NCBI GenBank assembly: GCA_017848965.1 | Contig: JAFIHA010000005.1 | Location: forward strand, 1-64,000 | Direction of reading: 5' to 3' | DNA length: 64,000 bases | Origin: Dechloromonas aromatica (nom. nud.) | GTDB taxonomy: Bacteria; Pseudomonadota; Gammaproteobacteria; Burkholderiales; Rhodocyclaceae | Shown here: piece by piece, positions 17,981 through 26,261 of the stretch | Position numbering within the stretch: position 1 is the stretch's first letter | Layout: every line of letters begins with the position of its first letter | The notes under the pieces: generated by a model | What the model was told of the DNA's origin: nothing | Seen by the model: the letters and a program-made list of their open reading frames with translations, nothing else | Databases searched by the model: none | Made by a program: the position numbers and the translations under genes

Positions 17981-18823
17981 TCAGTGGTTGGCCGATTGCT
18001 GGCGGAAGACGACGCGCGCCAGGATGTTGAGGAAGAGCACGCCCATCGTGATGATGAAGACGCCGGCCCAGGCGAGTTCCTGCCAGTCGGCGAAGGGGCT
18101 CATCGCGAACTTGAAGATGGTGACCGGCAGGTTGGCCATCGGCTCGGACAGGTCGGCGCTCCAGAACTGGTTGGACAGGGCGGTGAACAACAGCGGGGCG
18201 GTTTCGCCGGAGATGCGCGCCAGCGCCAGCAGGATGCCGGTGATGACACCAGTCTTGGCCGAGCGCAGGGTGACCATCAGGATCACCTTCCACTTCGGCG
18301 CGCCAAGTGCGAAGGCGGCTTCGCGCAGGGCGTTCGGCACCAGGATCAGCATGTCCTCGGTGGTGCGGACGACGACCGGAATCACCAGCAGGGCCAGGGC
18401 CAGCGCGCCGGACATGCCGGAGAACTTGCCGACCTGGGCGACGTAGATCGCATAGATGAAGAGGCCGATGACGATCGACGGCGCCGACAGCAGGATGTCG
18501 TTGACGAAGCGCGTCACCTGGCCGAGCACCGTGCGCCGACCGTACTCGGCGAGGTAGATGCCGGCGAGGATGGCGACCGGCGTGGCGATCAGCATCGCCA
18601 GGCCGACCATCACCAGGCTGCCGAAGATCGCGTTGCGCAGGCCGCCGGCGTTGCCCGGTGCCGGCGTGTCGAGCGTCAGCAGATCGAGCGACAGGGCGCC
18701 GATGCCCTGTTCAAAGACCATCCAGAGGATCCAGATCAGCCAGAACAGGCCGAAGGCCATGGCCGCCAGCGACAGGCCGAGGGCGATGACGTTGGTGGTT
18801 TTACGACGGGTTCTCAGGTCCAT
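17981..18823 (-). CDS. pstA: Phosphate ABC transporter permease
   Basis: The 280-residue protein has six hydrophobic segments and the EAA-loop region typical of PstA ([34 protein letters not shown]). It forms the membrane channel with PstC. The gene begins 10 bp behind pstC and ends 17 bp before pstB. Confidence 0.96.
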   Translation of the reverse strand: MDLRTRRKTTNVIALGLSLAAMAFGLFWLIWILWMVFEQGIGALSLDLLTLDTPAPGNAGGLRNAIFGSLVMVGLAMLIATPVAILAGIYLAEYGRRTVLGQVTRFVNDILLSAPSIVIGLFIYAIYVAQVGKFSGMSGALALALLVIPVVVRTTEDMLILVPNALREAAFALGAPKWKVILMVTLRSAKTGVITGILLALARISGETAPLLFTALSNQFWSADLSEPMANLPVTIFKFAMSPFADWQELAWAGVFIITMGVLFLNILARVVFRQQSANH

Positions 18824-18833
18824 GACCGATTCC

Positions 18834-19787
18834 TTAGTGGGCGCCGCCGCCGTTCTGCTTTTCCATCGACAGGAGCAGCAGTTTGGACAGCGAGAGCACG
18901 ATGAAGGTGATGACGAACAGGATCAGGCCGAGTTCGACCAGCGCCGCCGTATACAGACCGGGCGTCGCCTCGGCGAATTCGTTGGCGAGCGCCGAGGTGA
19001 TGCTGTTGCCCGGCATGAACAGCGAGAAGCTGCCGAGCAGGCTGGCATTACCGATGACGAAGGTGACCGCCATCGTTTCGCCAAGGGCGCGGCCGAGGCC
19101 GAGCATGACGCCACCGATGACGCCGACCCGGGTGTAGGGCAGGACCACCTTGCTCACCGTTTCCCAGGTCGTGCCACCAAGGCCGTAGCAGGATTCCTTG
19201 AGCATCGGCGGCACCAGCTCGAAGACGTCGCGCATCACCGAGGCGATGAAGGGAATGATCATGATCGCCAGGATGATGCCGGCGGCGAGGATGCCGATGC
19301 CGAGCGACGGCCCGGAGAACAGCGCGCCGATCAACGGCAGCTTGCCCAGCGTCTGGGCGATGAAGGGTTGCACGTACTGGCCGAAGATCGGCGCGAAAAC
19401 GAGCAGGCCCCAGATGCCGTACACGATGCTGGGAATGCCGGCGAGCAGTTCGATGGCGATGCCGAGCGGGCGGCGCAGCCAGGTCGGCGCCATTTCGGTG
19501 AGGAAGAGGGCGATGCCGAAGCTGATCGGCAGGGCAATGACCAGCGCGATGATCGAGGTGATGATGGTGCCGTAGATCGGCACCAGAGCACCGAAATCGT
19601 CGGCCGGCGGATTCCAGGCCGAACTGGTCAGGAAGCTGAAGCCGAATTTCTCGATCGACGGCAGGGCGCTCCAGGTCAGCGAAATCACGATCCCGCCCAA
19701 TAGGGCCAGGGTGATGAACGCCACCGTGCGCGTCAGGTTGAAGAACAACAGGTCTGCCAGTCGCCCTTTGGCTTGTGTTTCACTCAT
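18834..19787 (-). CDS. pstC: Phosphate ABC transporter permease
   Basis: The 317-residue protein has six hydrophobic segments, the periplasmic loop with [16 protein letters not shown] and the cytoplasmic coupling loop with [20 protein letters not shown], followed by [16 protein letters not shown]. It is the PstC subunit of the high-affinity phosphate transporter. A 108-bp gap with a terminator-like hairpin separates it from pstS. Confidence 0.96.
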   Translation of the reverse strand: MSETQAKGRLADLLFFNLTRTVAFITLALLGGIVISLTWSALPSIEKFGFSFLTSSAWNPPADDFGALVPIYGTIITSIIALVIALPISFGIALFLTEMAPTWLRRPLGIAIELLAGIPSIVYGIWGLLVFAPIFGQYVQPFIAQTLGKLPLIGALFSGPSLGIGILAAGIILAIMIIPFIASVMRDVFELVPPMLKESCYGLGGTTWETVSKVVLPYTRVGVIGGVMLGLGRALGETMAVTFVIGNASLLGSFSLFMPGNSITSALANEFAEATPGLYTAALVELGLILFVITFIVLSLSKLLLLSMEKQNGGGAH

Positions 19788-19841
19788 GACGAATGTCCGT
19801 ATCGATTAAGGGTCTTGCGGTTTTTCGCGCCCGGCGCGAAA

Positions 19842-19874
19842 GAAAACGCCTCCAGCCACTAGGACCGGAGGCGT
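19842..19874 (-). terminator. Attenuator-type hairpin between pstS and pstC
   Basis: Arms ACGCCTCC and GGAGGCGT pair perfectly (8 bp, plus positions 19846-19853 and 19867-19874). On the minus strand the hairpin is followed by TTTTCTTT. Partial termination here would give more pstS mRNA than pstCAB mRNA, matching the need for excess binding protein. Confidence 0.65.
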
Positions 19875-19895
19875 CCGGTTCAACGCTGGCCCCGC

Positions 19896-20933
19896 TTACT
19901 TGACGGCCTTGCCGGAAGCGTCCTTGATGTTGGCCCAGGAAGCGGCAATCTGCTTCACCAGGCTATCCGGCAGCGGCACGTAGTCGAGGTCGGAAGCCAG
20001 CTTGGCGCCGTTCTTGTACGACCATTCGAAGAACTTCAGCACTTCAGCGGCCTGCGCCGGCTTGTCCTGAACCTTGTGCATCAGGATGAAGGTGGCGCCG
20101 CTGATCGGCCAGGCACCCTTGCCCGATTGGGCGGTCAGGATTTCGCCGAAGGCCGACTTGCTCCAGTCGGCGCCAGCGGCGGCGGCCTTGAAGTTGTCGT
20201 CGTCGGGACGGACGAATTCGCCGGCCGGGTTCTTCAGCCAGGTCCAGGCCAGGTGGTTCTGCTTGGCGTAGGCGTATTCAACGTAACCGATCGAGTTCGG
20301 GATGCGTTGCAGGAAGGCGGCAACGCCTTCGTTGCCCTTGCCGCCCATGCCGGTCGGCCACTGCACGGCCGTACCTTCGCCGACCTTGCTCTTCCAGTCG
20401 CTGCTGGCCTTGGACAGGTAGTTGGTGAAGATGAAGGTGGTGCCCGAACCGTCGGCGCGACGAACGACGGCGATGTCGTCGCCAGGCAGCTTGACGTTCG
20501 GGTTCAGTTCGGCGATCGCCTTGTCGTTCCACTTGGTGATCTTGCCGAGGTAGATGTCAGCGACGATTTCGCCGGTCAGGCGGAGGTCGCCGGCCTTGAC
20601 GCCGACCACGTTGACCACCGGCACGACGCCGCCGATCACGGTCGGGAACTGGACCAGGCCGTCCTTGTCGAGCACTTCCTGCTTGAGCGGCATGTCGGAG
20701 GCGCCGAAATCGACGGTCTTGGCGTTGATCTGCTTGATGCCGCCGCCGGAGCCGATCGACTGGTAATTGACCTTGTTGCCGGTCGCCTTCTGGTAGGCAT
20801 CGGCCCATTTGGCGTAAACCGGGGCCGGGAAGGAAGCGCCGGCACCGGTGATTTCGGCGGCCTGGGCGCCGAAGCCGGCGAGGCCCAGCGACAGGGCGAG
20901 CAGGGAAGCGCGGAAGATACGGGATTGCAACAT
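19896..20933 (-). CDS. pstS: Periplasmic phosphate-binding protein
   Basis: The frame is open to 21002, but the ATG at 20933 ([20 protein letters not shown]) is preceded by GAAGGAA at good spacing and starts with a signal peptide ending at AQAAE, giving 345 residues. The phosphate-binding motifs of PstS are present: [37 protein letters not shown] and [15 protein letters not shown]. It captures phosphate in the periplasm for PstCAB. It is the first gene of the pstSCAB-phoUBR operon. Confidence 0.97.
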   Translation of the reverse strand: MLQSRIFRASLLALSLGLAGFGAQAAEITGAGASFPAPVYAKWADAYQKATGNKVNYQSIGSGGGIKQINAKTVDFGASDMPLKQEVLDKDGLVQFPTVIGGVVPVVNVVGVKAGDLRLTGEIVADIYLGKITKWNDKAIAELNPNVKLPGDDIAVVRRADGSGTTFIFTNYLSKASSDWKSKVGEGTAVQWPTGMGGKGNEGVAAFLQRIPNSIGYVEYAYAKQNHLAWTWLKNPAGEFVRPDDDNFKAAAAGADWSKSAFGEILTAQSGKGAWPISGATFILMHKVQDKPAQAAEVLKFFEWSYKNGAKLASDLDYVPLPDSLVKQIAASWANIKDASGKAVK

Positions 20934-20968
20934 GTCTGGTTCCTTCTGTGGGTGAAATGGACGAACGC

Positions 20969-21003
20969 AGTCTAGGAAGCTTTTGTTACAGCCGGATGAC
21001 AAA
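20969..21003 (-). promoter_or_regulatory. Pho box and -10 of pstS operon
   Basis: On the minus strand TTGTCATCCGG and CTGTAACAAAA are two 11-bp units (plus 20983-21002), and TAGACT (20969-20974) begins 26 bp after the first G. This is the expected PhoB-activated promoter arrangement and serves as the reference for the other sites in this window. Confidence 0.75.
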
Positions 21004-21020
21004 GACCCTGGCGCAATTTT

Positions 21021-21055
21021 TTCGTCAAAAAAATGTCACCTCAGCGAAATAAAAT
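21021..21055 (+). promoter_or_regulatory. Pho box and -10 of the ars operon
   Basis: On the plus strand TTCGTCAAAAA and AATGTCACC are half-sites at 11-bp spacing, and TAAAAT (21050-21055) begins 26 bp after the first G at 21024. It lies back to back with the pstS box. The predicted start is near 21062, 24 nt before the arsR ATG. Confidence 0.6.
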
Positions 21056-21061
21056 TTCGCT
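21043..21061. promoter_or_regulatory. ArsR-like operator palindrome over the ars -10
   Basis: AGCGAAAT and ATTTCGCT form a perfect 8-bp inverted repeat around a 3-bp centre. It covers the predicted -10 TAAAAT of the arsR gene, where a repressor would block RNA polymerase. ArsR proteins bind such A/T-rich dyads upstream of their own genes. A partly related ATTTC/GAAAT pair follows at 21066-21085. Confidence 0.55.
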
Positions 21062-21085
21062 TCGCATTTCGATATTATTGGAAAT

Positions 21086-21949
21086 ATGGAAATCAAAACC
21101 GCCACCGAAAAGCTCGCCGCCCTCGGCAACGAATCCCGGCTCGCCATCTTCCGCCTGCTCGTCGAAGCCGGCCCCGCCGGCCTGAGCGCCGGTGCGCTGG
21201 GGCGCACGCTGGACCTGGCGGGGGCCACCGCTTCCTTTCATTTCGCCCACCTGAGCCGGGTCGGCCTCATCGAAAGCCGGCGCGACGGGCGCAGCATCAT
21301 CTATTCCGCCTGTTACCCGGCAATGGACGAACTGCTCGCCTTCCTCACCCACAACTGCTGCCAGGGCAGCAACTGCCTGCCGCTGACGAGCGCCTGCGAC
21401 AGCATCGAGAAACGCCGCCCGCCCCCCTTACCCGACGGAGATCCCCAAATGAACGACCGCATCTACAACGTGCTTTTCCTGTGCACCGGCAATTCGGCGC
21501 GCAGCATCCTGGCCGAAGCCTTGCTCAACCACCTCGGCAAAGAGCGCTTCCGCGCCTACTCGGCCGGCAGCCGGCCGACCGGCACGGTCAATCCATACGC
21601 CCGCGAACTGCTTGAACGTCAGCATTTGCCGACCGCGCAACTGCGCAGCAAAAGCTGGGATGAATTTGCCAAGCCCGACGCGCCCCGTCTGGATTTCATC
21701 TTCACGGTCTGCGACAACGCGGCCGGCGAAGTCTGCCCGGTCTGGCCCGGCCAACCGATGACCGCCCACTGGGGTGTCGAGGACCCGGCCGCCGTCGGCG
21801 GCGATGACGAAGCACGGCGCGAAGCGGTCATGAAGGCGAGCATCCAGTTGAAACGACGCATCGAACTATTCCTTGCCCTGCCGATCGACAAGCTCGACGC
21901 GATGGCGCTGCAGGACAAGCTCGACGGCATCGGCCGCGAAAAGAGCTGA
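21086..21949 (+). CDS. Fused ArsR repressor and thioredoxin-type arsenate reductase ArsC
   Basis: One 287-residue frame holds two domains. Residues 1-110 are an ArsR winged-helix repressor (LAALGNESRLAIFRLLVEAG, ATASFHFAHLSRVGLIESRR) with a Cys-rich end (Cys91, Cys92, Cys97, Cys104) that probably binds As(III). Residues 122-287 are a low-molecular-weight-phosphatase-type ArsC with the CTGNSAR loop, SKSWDEFA and FTVCDNAAGEVCPVWPG. The junction contains an in-frame ATG at 21449 preceded by CGGAG at good spacing, so a separate 166-residue ArsC could also be made. It is the first gene of the ars operon. Confidence 0.9.
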   Translation: MEIKTATEKLAALGNESRLAIFRLLVEAGPAGLSAGALGRTLDLAGATASFHFAHLSRVGLIESRRDGRSIIYSACYPAMDELLAFLTHNCCQGSNCLPLTSACDSIEKRRPPPLPDGDPQMNDRIYNVLFLCTGNSARSILAEALLNHLGKERFRAYSAGSRPTGTVNPYARELLERQHLPTAQLRSKSWDEFAKPDAPRLDFIFTVCDNAAGEVCPVWPGQPMTAHWGVEDPAAVGGDDEARREAVMKASIQLKRRIELFLALPIDKLDAMALQDKLDGIGREKS

Positions 21950-21959
21950 GGAACGACGG

Positions 21960-22448
21960 ATGAAAACCGTTCTCGTGTTATGCACCGGCAACTCCGCCCG
22001 CTCCATCCTCGGCGAGGCCTTGTTCAACCACCTTGGCGGCGGTCGCATCCGCGCCTTTTCGGCCGGCAGCCAGCCGACCGGCACGGTCAATCCGGTCGCG
22101 CTCGAAACCCTGGCAAGCCATGGCGTGCCGCAGCCCGAAGCGCGCAGCAAATCGTGGGATGAATTCGCCGCCCCCGGCGCGCCGGCCATCGACTACATTT
22201 TCACCGTCTGCGCCTCGGCGGCCGGCGAAACCTGCCCGATCTGGCCCGGCCATCCGACCACCGCCCACTGGGGCATCGCCGACCCGGCCCACGTCGAACC
22301 GCTGGCGGCCCGCCAGGCTGCCTTCGAGCGCGCTTACCAAGTGCTGCGCCAGCGCGTCGAGGCTTTTCTCCAACTGCCGCTGGAAACCATGAGCGCCGCC
22401 GAAATCAAGATGGCGGCACAGCGGATTCACCAGGAGTGCGAACAATGA
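21960..22448 (+). CDS. arsC: Arsenate reductase, low-molecular-weight phosphatase type
   Basis: The ATG at 21960 (MKTVLVLCTGNSARSILGEA) follows AGGAACG and gives 162 residues. The catalytic Cys8 loop CTGNSAR, the SKSWDEF segment and FTVCASAAGETCPIWPG mark the thioredoxin-coupled ArsC family, which reduces arsenate to arsenite. It is closely similar to the ArsC half of the preceding fusion, suggesting tandem duplication. The stop overlaps the acr3 start (ATGA). Confidence 0.95.
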   Translation: MKTVLVLCTGNSARSILGEALFNHLGGGRIRAFSAGSQPTGTVNPVALETLASHGVPQPEARSKSWDEFAAPGAPAIDYIFTVCASAAGETCPIWPGHPTTAHWGIADPAHVEPLAARQAAFERAYQVLRQRVEAFLQLPLETMSAAEIKMAAQRIHQECEQ

Positions 22449-23515
22449 GCGCGCAATGCGGCGTTGCCGCGAAACAGGCGGCCGGTGCCCCGATGGGCTT
22501 TTTCGAGCGTTGGCTCAGTCTCTGGGTGGTGCTCTGCATCGTCGCCGGCGTCCTGCTCGGTCAGTGGTTCCCGGGTGCCTTCCAGGCCCTGGGCGGAATG
22601 GAAGTCGCCCAGGTCAACCTGCCGGTCGGCTTGCTGATCTGGGTGATGATCGTGCCGATGCTGATGAAGATCGATTTTGCGACGATCCATGAAGTGAAGG
22701 ACCAGAAGGCCGGCATCGGCATCACGCTGTTCGTCAACTGGGCGATCAAGCCGTTCACGATGGCGGCGCTCGGCTGGTTGTTCATCCGTTACGTCTTCGC
22801 CCCTTACCTGCCGGCCGAGCAGCTCGACAGCTACATCGCCGGCCTGATCCTGCTCGGCGCGGCGCCGTGCACGGCGATGGTCTTCGTCTGGAGCAACCTG
22901 TGCCGGGGCAACGCCAACTTCACGATCTCGCAGGTGGCACTGAACGATCTGGTCATGGTCTTCGCGTTTGCTCCCATCGTCGCGCTGCTCCTTGGCGTCT
23001 CCGCCATCCCGGTACCGTGGGACACGCTGCTGCTGTCGGTAGTGATGTACATCGTCATTCCGCTGGCCATCGCCCAGGGGCTGCGCAAGCATTTCCTGCG
23101 CGGCGGCGAAGCGGCCTTCAAGCGGGCCATCGAACGGATCGGTCCGTTCACCATCGTGGCGCTGCTGGCAACGCTGGTTCTGCTCTTCGCTTTCCAGGGC
23201 GAGGCCATCGTCCGCCAGCCGCTGATCATCGCCATGCTGGCCGTGCCGATCCTGCTCCAAGGCTTGTTGATCGCTGCCATCGGCTACTGGCTGTGCCACA
23301 AGTTTCGCGTCCAGCACGACGTTGCCGGTCCGGCGACGATGATCGGTGCCTCGAACTTCTTCGAGCTGGCGGTCGCCGTCGCCATCGTCCTCTACGGTTT
23401 CGATTCCGGCGCCGCGCTGGCCACCGTGGTTGGCGTGCTGATCGAGGTACCGGTCATGCTGTGGCTGGTGAAGATGGTCAATTCGACCAAGACCTGGTAC
23501 GAAAAATCCCTTTGA
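22445..23515 (+). CDS. acr3: Arsenite efflux permease, ACR3 family
   Basis: The ATG at 22445 overlaps the arsC stop and gives 356 residues with about ten transmembrane segments. The ACR3 signature is present, including Cys142 in GAAPCTAMVFVWSNL, the cysteine needed for arsenite transport, plus VALNDLVMVF and ASNFFELAVAVAI. It exports arsenite from the cytoplasm, driven by the proton gradient or by ArsA, which is encoded two genes downstream. Confidence 0.96.
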   Translation: MSAQCGVAAKQAAGAPMGFFERWLSLWVVLCIVAGVLLGQWFPGAFQALGGMEVAQVNLPVGLLIWVMIVPMLMKIDFATIHEVKDQKAGIGITLFVNWAIKPFTMAALGWLFIRYVFAPYLPAEQLDSYIAGLILLGAAPCTAMVFVWSNLCRGNANFTISQVALNDLVMVFAFAPIVALLLGVSAIPVPWDTLLLSVVMYIVIPLAIAQGLRKHFLRGGEAAFKRAIERIGPFTIVALLATLVLLFAFQGEAIVRQPLIIAMLAVPILLQGLLIAAIGYWLCHKFRVQHDVAGPATMIGASNFFELAVAVAIVLYGFDSGAALATVVGVLIEVPVMLWLVKMVNSTKTWYEKSL

Positions 23516-23530
23516 AGCGAGGAGAAGAAG

Positions 23531-23893
23531 ATGCAGAAACTTGAAGTTTACGATCCCGCCATGTGCTGTCCGACCGGCGTCTGCGGCGTCGATGTCGATC
23601 CCGTGCTGGTCCAGTTCGCCGCCGACCTCGCCTGGGTCGGCGAGCAGGGCGTTGCCGTCCAGCGCTACAACCTCGGCCAGGAGCCGCAGGCCTTCGCTGC
23701 CAATCCGGCGGTGGTCAAGGAAATGGAAGCCGGCATCGACCGCCTGCCGATCGTCGCCATCGACGGCAAGATCGTCAGCAGCGGCCTTTATCCGACGCGC
23801 GCCCAACTGGCGCAGAAACTCGGCCTGACCCTGGGCAGCAGCGAAGAGGCGCCGAAAAAGTCCTGCTGTTCGCCGAAATCCGGCTGCTGCTGA
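23531..23893 (+). CDS. arsD: Arsenite metallochaperone and trans-acting repressor
   Basis: The 120-residue protein has the ArsD N-terminus with the arsenite-binding Cys12, Cys13 and Cys18 (PAMCCPTGVCG), a thioredoxin-like core (DRLPIVAIDGKIVSSGLYP) and a C-terminal tail with two Cys pairs (KSCCSPKSGCC). ArsD hands As(III) to ArsA. It is preceded by GGAGAAG and followed 9 bp later by arsA. Confidence 0.95.
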   Translation: MQKLEVYDPAMCCPTGVCGVDVDPVLVQFAADLAWVGEQGVAVQRYNLGQEPQAFAANPAVVKEMEAGIDRLPIVAIDGKIVSSGLYPTRAQLAQKLGLTLGSSEEAPKKSCCSPKSGCC

Positions 23894-23902
23894 GGAAAAC
23901 CC

Positions 23903-25648
23903 ATGCTCGATCTCGACCAGGCGCCGCGCTACCTCTTCTTCACCGGCAAGGGCGGCGTCGGCAAGACCTCGCTCTCCTGCGCCAGCGGCCTGGCCCTGGC
24001 CGAAACCGGCAAACGCGTGCTGATCGTCAGCACCGACCCCGCCTCCAACCTCGATGAAGTCCTGGAAACGCCACTCGCCGGCACGCCGACGCCGGTACGC
24101 GGCGTGCCCGGCCTGAGCGCCCTCAACATCGACCCGGAAGCGGCGGCGGCCGCCTACCGCGAGCGGATGGTCGCGCCCTACCGCGGCATCCTGCCGGCGG
24201 CGGCGATCCAGAGCATGGAAGAACAATTCTCCGGCGCCTGCACGGTCGAGATTGCCGCTTTCGACGAGTTCGCCAAACTGCTCGGCGAGCCGGCGTCGAC
24301 CGCCGACTTCGACCACGTGATCTTCGACACGGCGCCGACCGGTCACACACTGCGCCTGCTGACGCTGCCTTCGGCCTGGAGTGGTTACATCGACAGCAGC
24401 CACGGCGGCGCCTCCTGTCTCGGGCCGCTGGCCGGGCTAGAGAAACAGAGAGCGCTCTATGCGGCCACCGTCGAGCGTCTCTCCGATCCGGCGCGGACGC
24501 GCGTCGTCCTGGTTGCCCGAGCCGACGCCGCCGCCCTGCGCGAAGCCGAACGGACGCGCCACGAACTGGCCGAACTGGGCGTTGCCAACCTGCAACTGGC
24601 GATCAACGGCCTGTTTTATGCCGCCGGCAACGACCCCGTCGCCGTCGCCATGGAACAGCGCAGCACTGCCGCACTGCTCGCCATGCCGGCCGGCCTGGGT
24701 GCCCTGCCCCGGCGGGTCGTCCCTTTCCTGCCGCGCGGCACGGTCGGCCTGGCCGCCCTGCGCGCCATCGTCGCCCCCGCCCCGACCGCCGCGCCCGAGG
24801 TCGCACCGGCCACGAGCACGAACCTGCCGGGCGGTCTCGCTGCCTTGATCGACGAACTGGCCAGCGCCGGACGCGGTGTCGTGATGACGATGGGCAAGGG
24901 CGGCGTCGGCAAGACGACGGTCGCCGCCGCCGTTGCCGTGGCGCTGGCCCGCCGCGGCCACCGGGTGCATCTGACCACCACCGACCCGGCAGCGCACGTC
25001 GCCGCAGCGGTCGATGGTGAAATTGCCGGCCTCTCGCTCAGCCGCATCGACCCGGCCGCCGAAGTCGCGACCTACACCGAAGAAGTACTGGGCAAGGCGC
25101 GCGGCGCGCTCGACGCCAGTGCGCTGGCGCTGCTGGAAGAGGATTTGCGCTCGCCCTGCACCGAGGAGATCGCCGTCTTCCGCGCCTTTGCCCGTGAGGT
25201 CGATCGCGGCAACGACGGTTTCGTCGTCCTCGACACCGCGCCGACCGGCCACACCATCCTGCTGCTCGACGCCGCCGAGGCCTACCACCGCGAGGTGCTG
25301 CGCACGCGCGGCGAAATGCCGGCCGCCGTGACCCAATTGCTGCCGCGCCTGCGCGACCCGGGCTTCACCCACGTGCTGATCGTCACCCTGCCGGAAGCGA
25401 CGCCGGTACACGAAGCCGAGCGCCTGCAAGGCGACCTCGCCCGGGCCGGCATCCAGCCCTGGGCCTGGGTCATCGAGCAGAGCCTGCTGGCCAGTGGCAG
25501 CCGCGACCCGCTGCTCGCCCTGCGCGGCGCTTACGAAATCCCTTACATCCGGCGCGTCACCGACAGCTTGTCGCCGCGTTGCGCGCTGATTCCCTGGCTG
25601 GCCGAAGCCCCGGTCGGCAGCGCCGGCCTGCGCCAGTTGGATGCCTGA
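23903..25648 (+). CDS. arsA: Arsenite-transporting ATPase
   Basis: The 581-residue protein has two homologous halves. Each has a deviant Walker A motif (GKGGVGKTS near residue 15 and GKGGVGKTT near residue 332) and a DTAPTGHT signal-transduction motif, with a linker between. The As(III)-binding cysteines are visible in FSGACTVEIAAFDEF, ASCLGP and SPCTEEIAVF. ArsA accepts arsenite from ArsD and drives efflux through a membrane partner, here most likely Acr3. Its end overlaps the sigma-factor start by 8 bp. Confidence 0.96.
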   Translation: MLDLDQAPRYLFFTGKGGVGKTSLSCASGLALAETGKRVLIVSTDPASNLDEVLETPLAGTPTPVRGVPGLSALNIDPEAAAAAYRERMVAPYRGILPAAAIQSMEEQFSGACTVEIAAFDEFAKLLGEPASTADFDHVIFDTAPTGHTLRLLTLPSAWSGYIDSSHGGASCLGPLAGLEKQRALYAATVERLSDPARTRVVLVARADAAALREAERTRHELAELGVANLQLAINGLFYAAGNDPVAVAMEQRSTAALLAMPAGLGALPRRVVPFLPRGTVGLAALRAIVAPAPTAAPEVAPATSTNLPGGLAALIDELASAGRGVVMTMGKGGVGKTTVAAAVAVALARRGHRVHLTTTDPAAHVAAAVDGEIAGLSLSRIDPAAEVATYTEEVLGKARGALDASALALLEEDLRSPCTEEIAVFRAFAREVDRGNDGFVVLDTAPTGHTILLLDAAEAYHREVLRTRGEMPAAVTQLLPRLRDPGFTHVLIVTLPEATPVHEAERLQGDLARAGIQPWAWVIEQSLLASGSRDPLLALRGAYEIPYIRRVTDSLSPRCALIPWLAEAPVGSAGLRQLDA

Positions 25649-26189
25649 CGACCGCCCCTGCCTGACCCGCGCCTGGCGCGAGACGCGCAGCGAGCTGCAC
25701 GGCTGGCTGCGTCATCGGCTCGACGGCGATGCCGAGGCCGACGACCTGCTGCAGGAAGTCTTCCTGCGTGCGCTGCGTCAGGGCGACGCCTTCTGCACCC
25801 TCGACAACCCGCGCGCCTGGCTCTTCCAGGTCGCCCGCAACGCGCTGACCGACCGCCTGCGCGCCCGGCGGCCGCAAGGCGAGCCGGGCGACGACCTGGC
25901 CGCCGCCGAAAGCGAGACGCCGGCACCGGTCGATCTGCTCAGCCAGTGCCTGCCGCGCGTCCTTGGCGAGCTTGCCGCGGCCGACCGACTGGCGATCGAG
26001 TTGTGCGACATCGGCGGCCTGCCGCAGCAGGCGCTGGCCGAGCGGCTCGGCATTTCGCTCTCCGGCGCCAAGTCGCGCCTGCAACGGGCGCGCCAGCGGC
26101 TGCGTGCCCGACTGGTCGAGGGCTGCCAGGTCTGTTTCGACGAGGACGGCCAGGTCGCCGGCTTCGTCCCGCGGCCACCGCTTGAATAA
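25641..26189 (+). CDS. ECF sigma factor, SigZ-like
   Basis: The 182-residue protein has region 2 (ADDLLQEVFLRALRQG, LDNPRAWLFQVARNALTDRLR) and region 4 (LAIELCDIGGLPQQALAERLGISLSGAKSRLQRARQRLR). The C-terminal CQVCFDEDGQVAGF resembles the short tail of the SigZ/ECF group. It overlaps arsA by 8 bp, so it is co-translated with the arsenic genes. No anti-sigma gene is adjacent; the two cysteines in the tail could sense metalloid directly, which is speculation. Its target promoter may be the one for the following permease. Confidence 0.85.
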   Translation: MPDDRPCLTRAWRETRSELHGWLRHRLDGDAEADDLLQEVFLRALRQGDAFCTLDNPRAWLFQVARNALTDRLRARRPQGEPGDDLAAAESETPAPVDLLSQCLPRVLGELAAADRLAIELCDIGGLPQQALAERLGISLSGAKSRLQRARQRLRARLVEGCQVCFDEDGQVAGFVPRPPLE

Positions 26190-26221
26190 AACCAGCCGAA
26201 GCTGCGTCTTTTTTCCGGGAT

Positions 26222-26237
26222 AACCGTCTACACGGTT
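26222..26237. promoter_or_regulatory. Palindrome AACCGT-CTAC-ACGGTT upstream of the ArsP-like permease
   Basis: A perfect 6-bp inverted repeat with a 4-bp centre sits in the 72-bp gap between the sigma-factor stop and the permease start, 24 bp upstream of the ATG. It could be an operator. GGGATAAC just before it loosely resembles ECF -35 elements. Confidence 0.3.
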
Positions 26238-26261
26238 GACCACGCCGTTCCGGAAAACATC

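Noticed and set aside
22427..24403. Minus-strand open frame of 658 codons opposite the ars genes
   Set aside because: No recognisable domain, rich in Arg/Gln/Asp/His, and fully overlapped by well-supported acr3, arsD and arsA.
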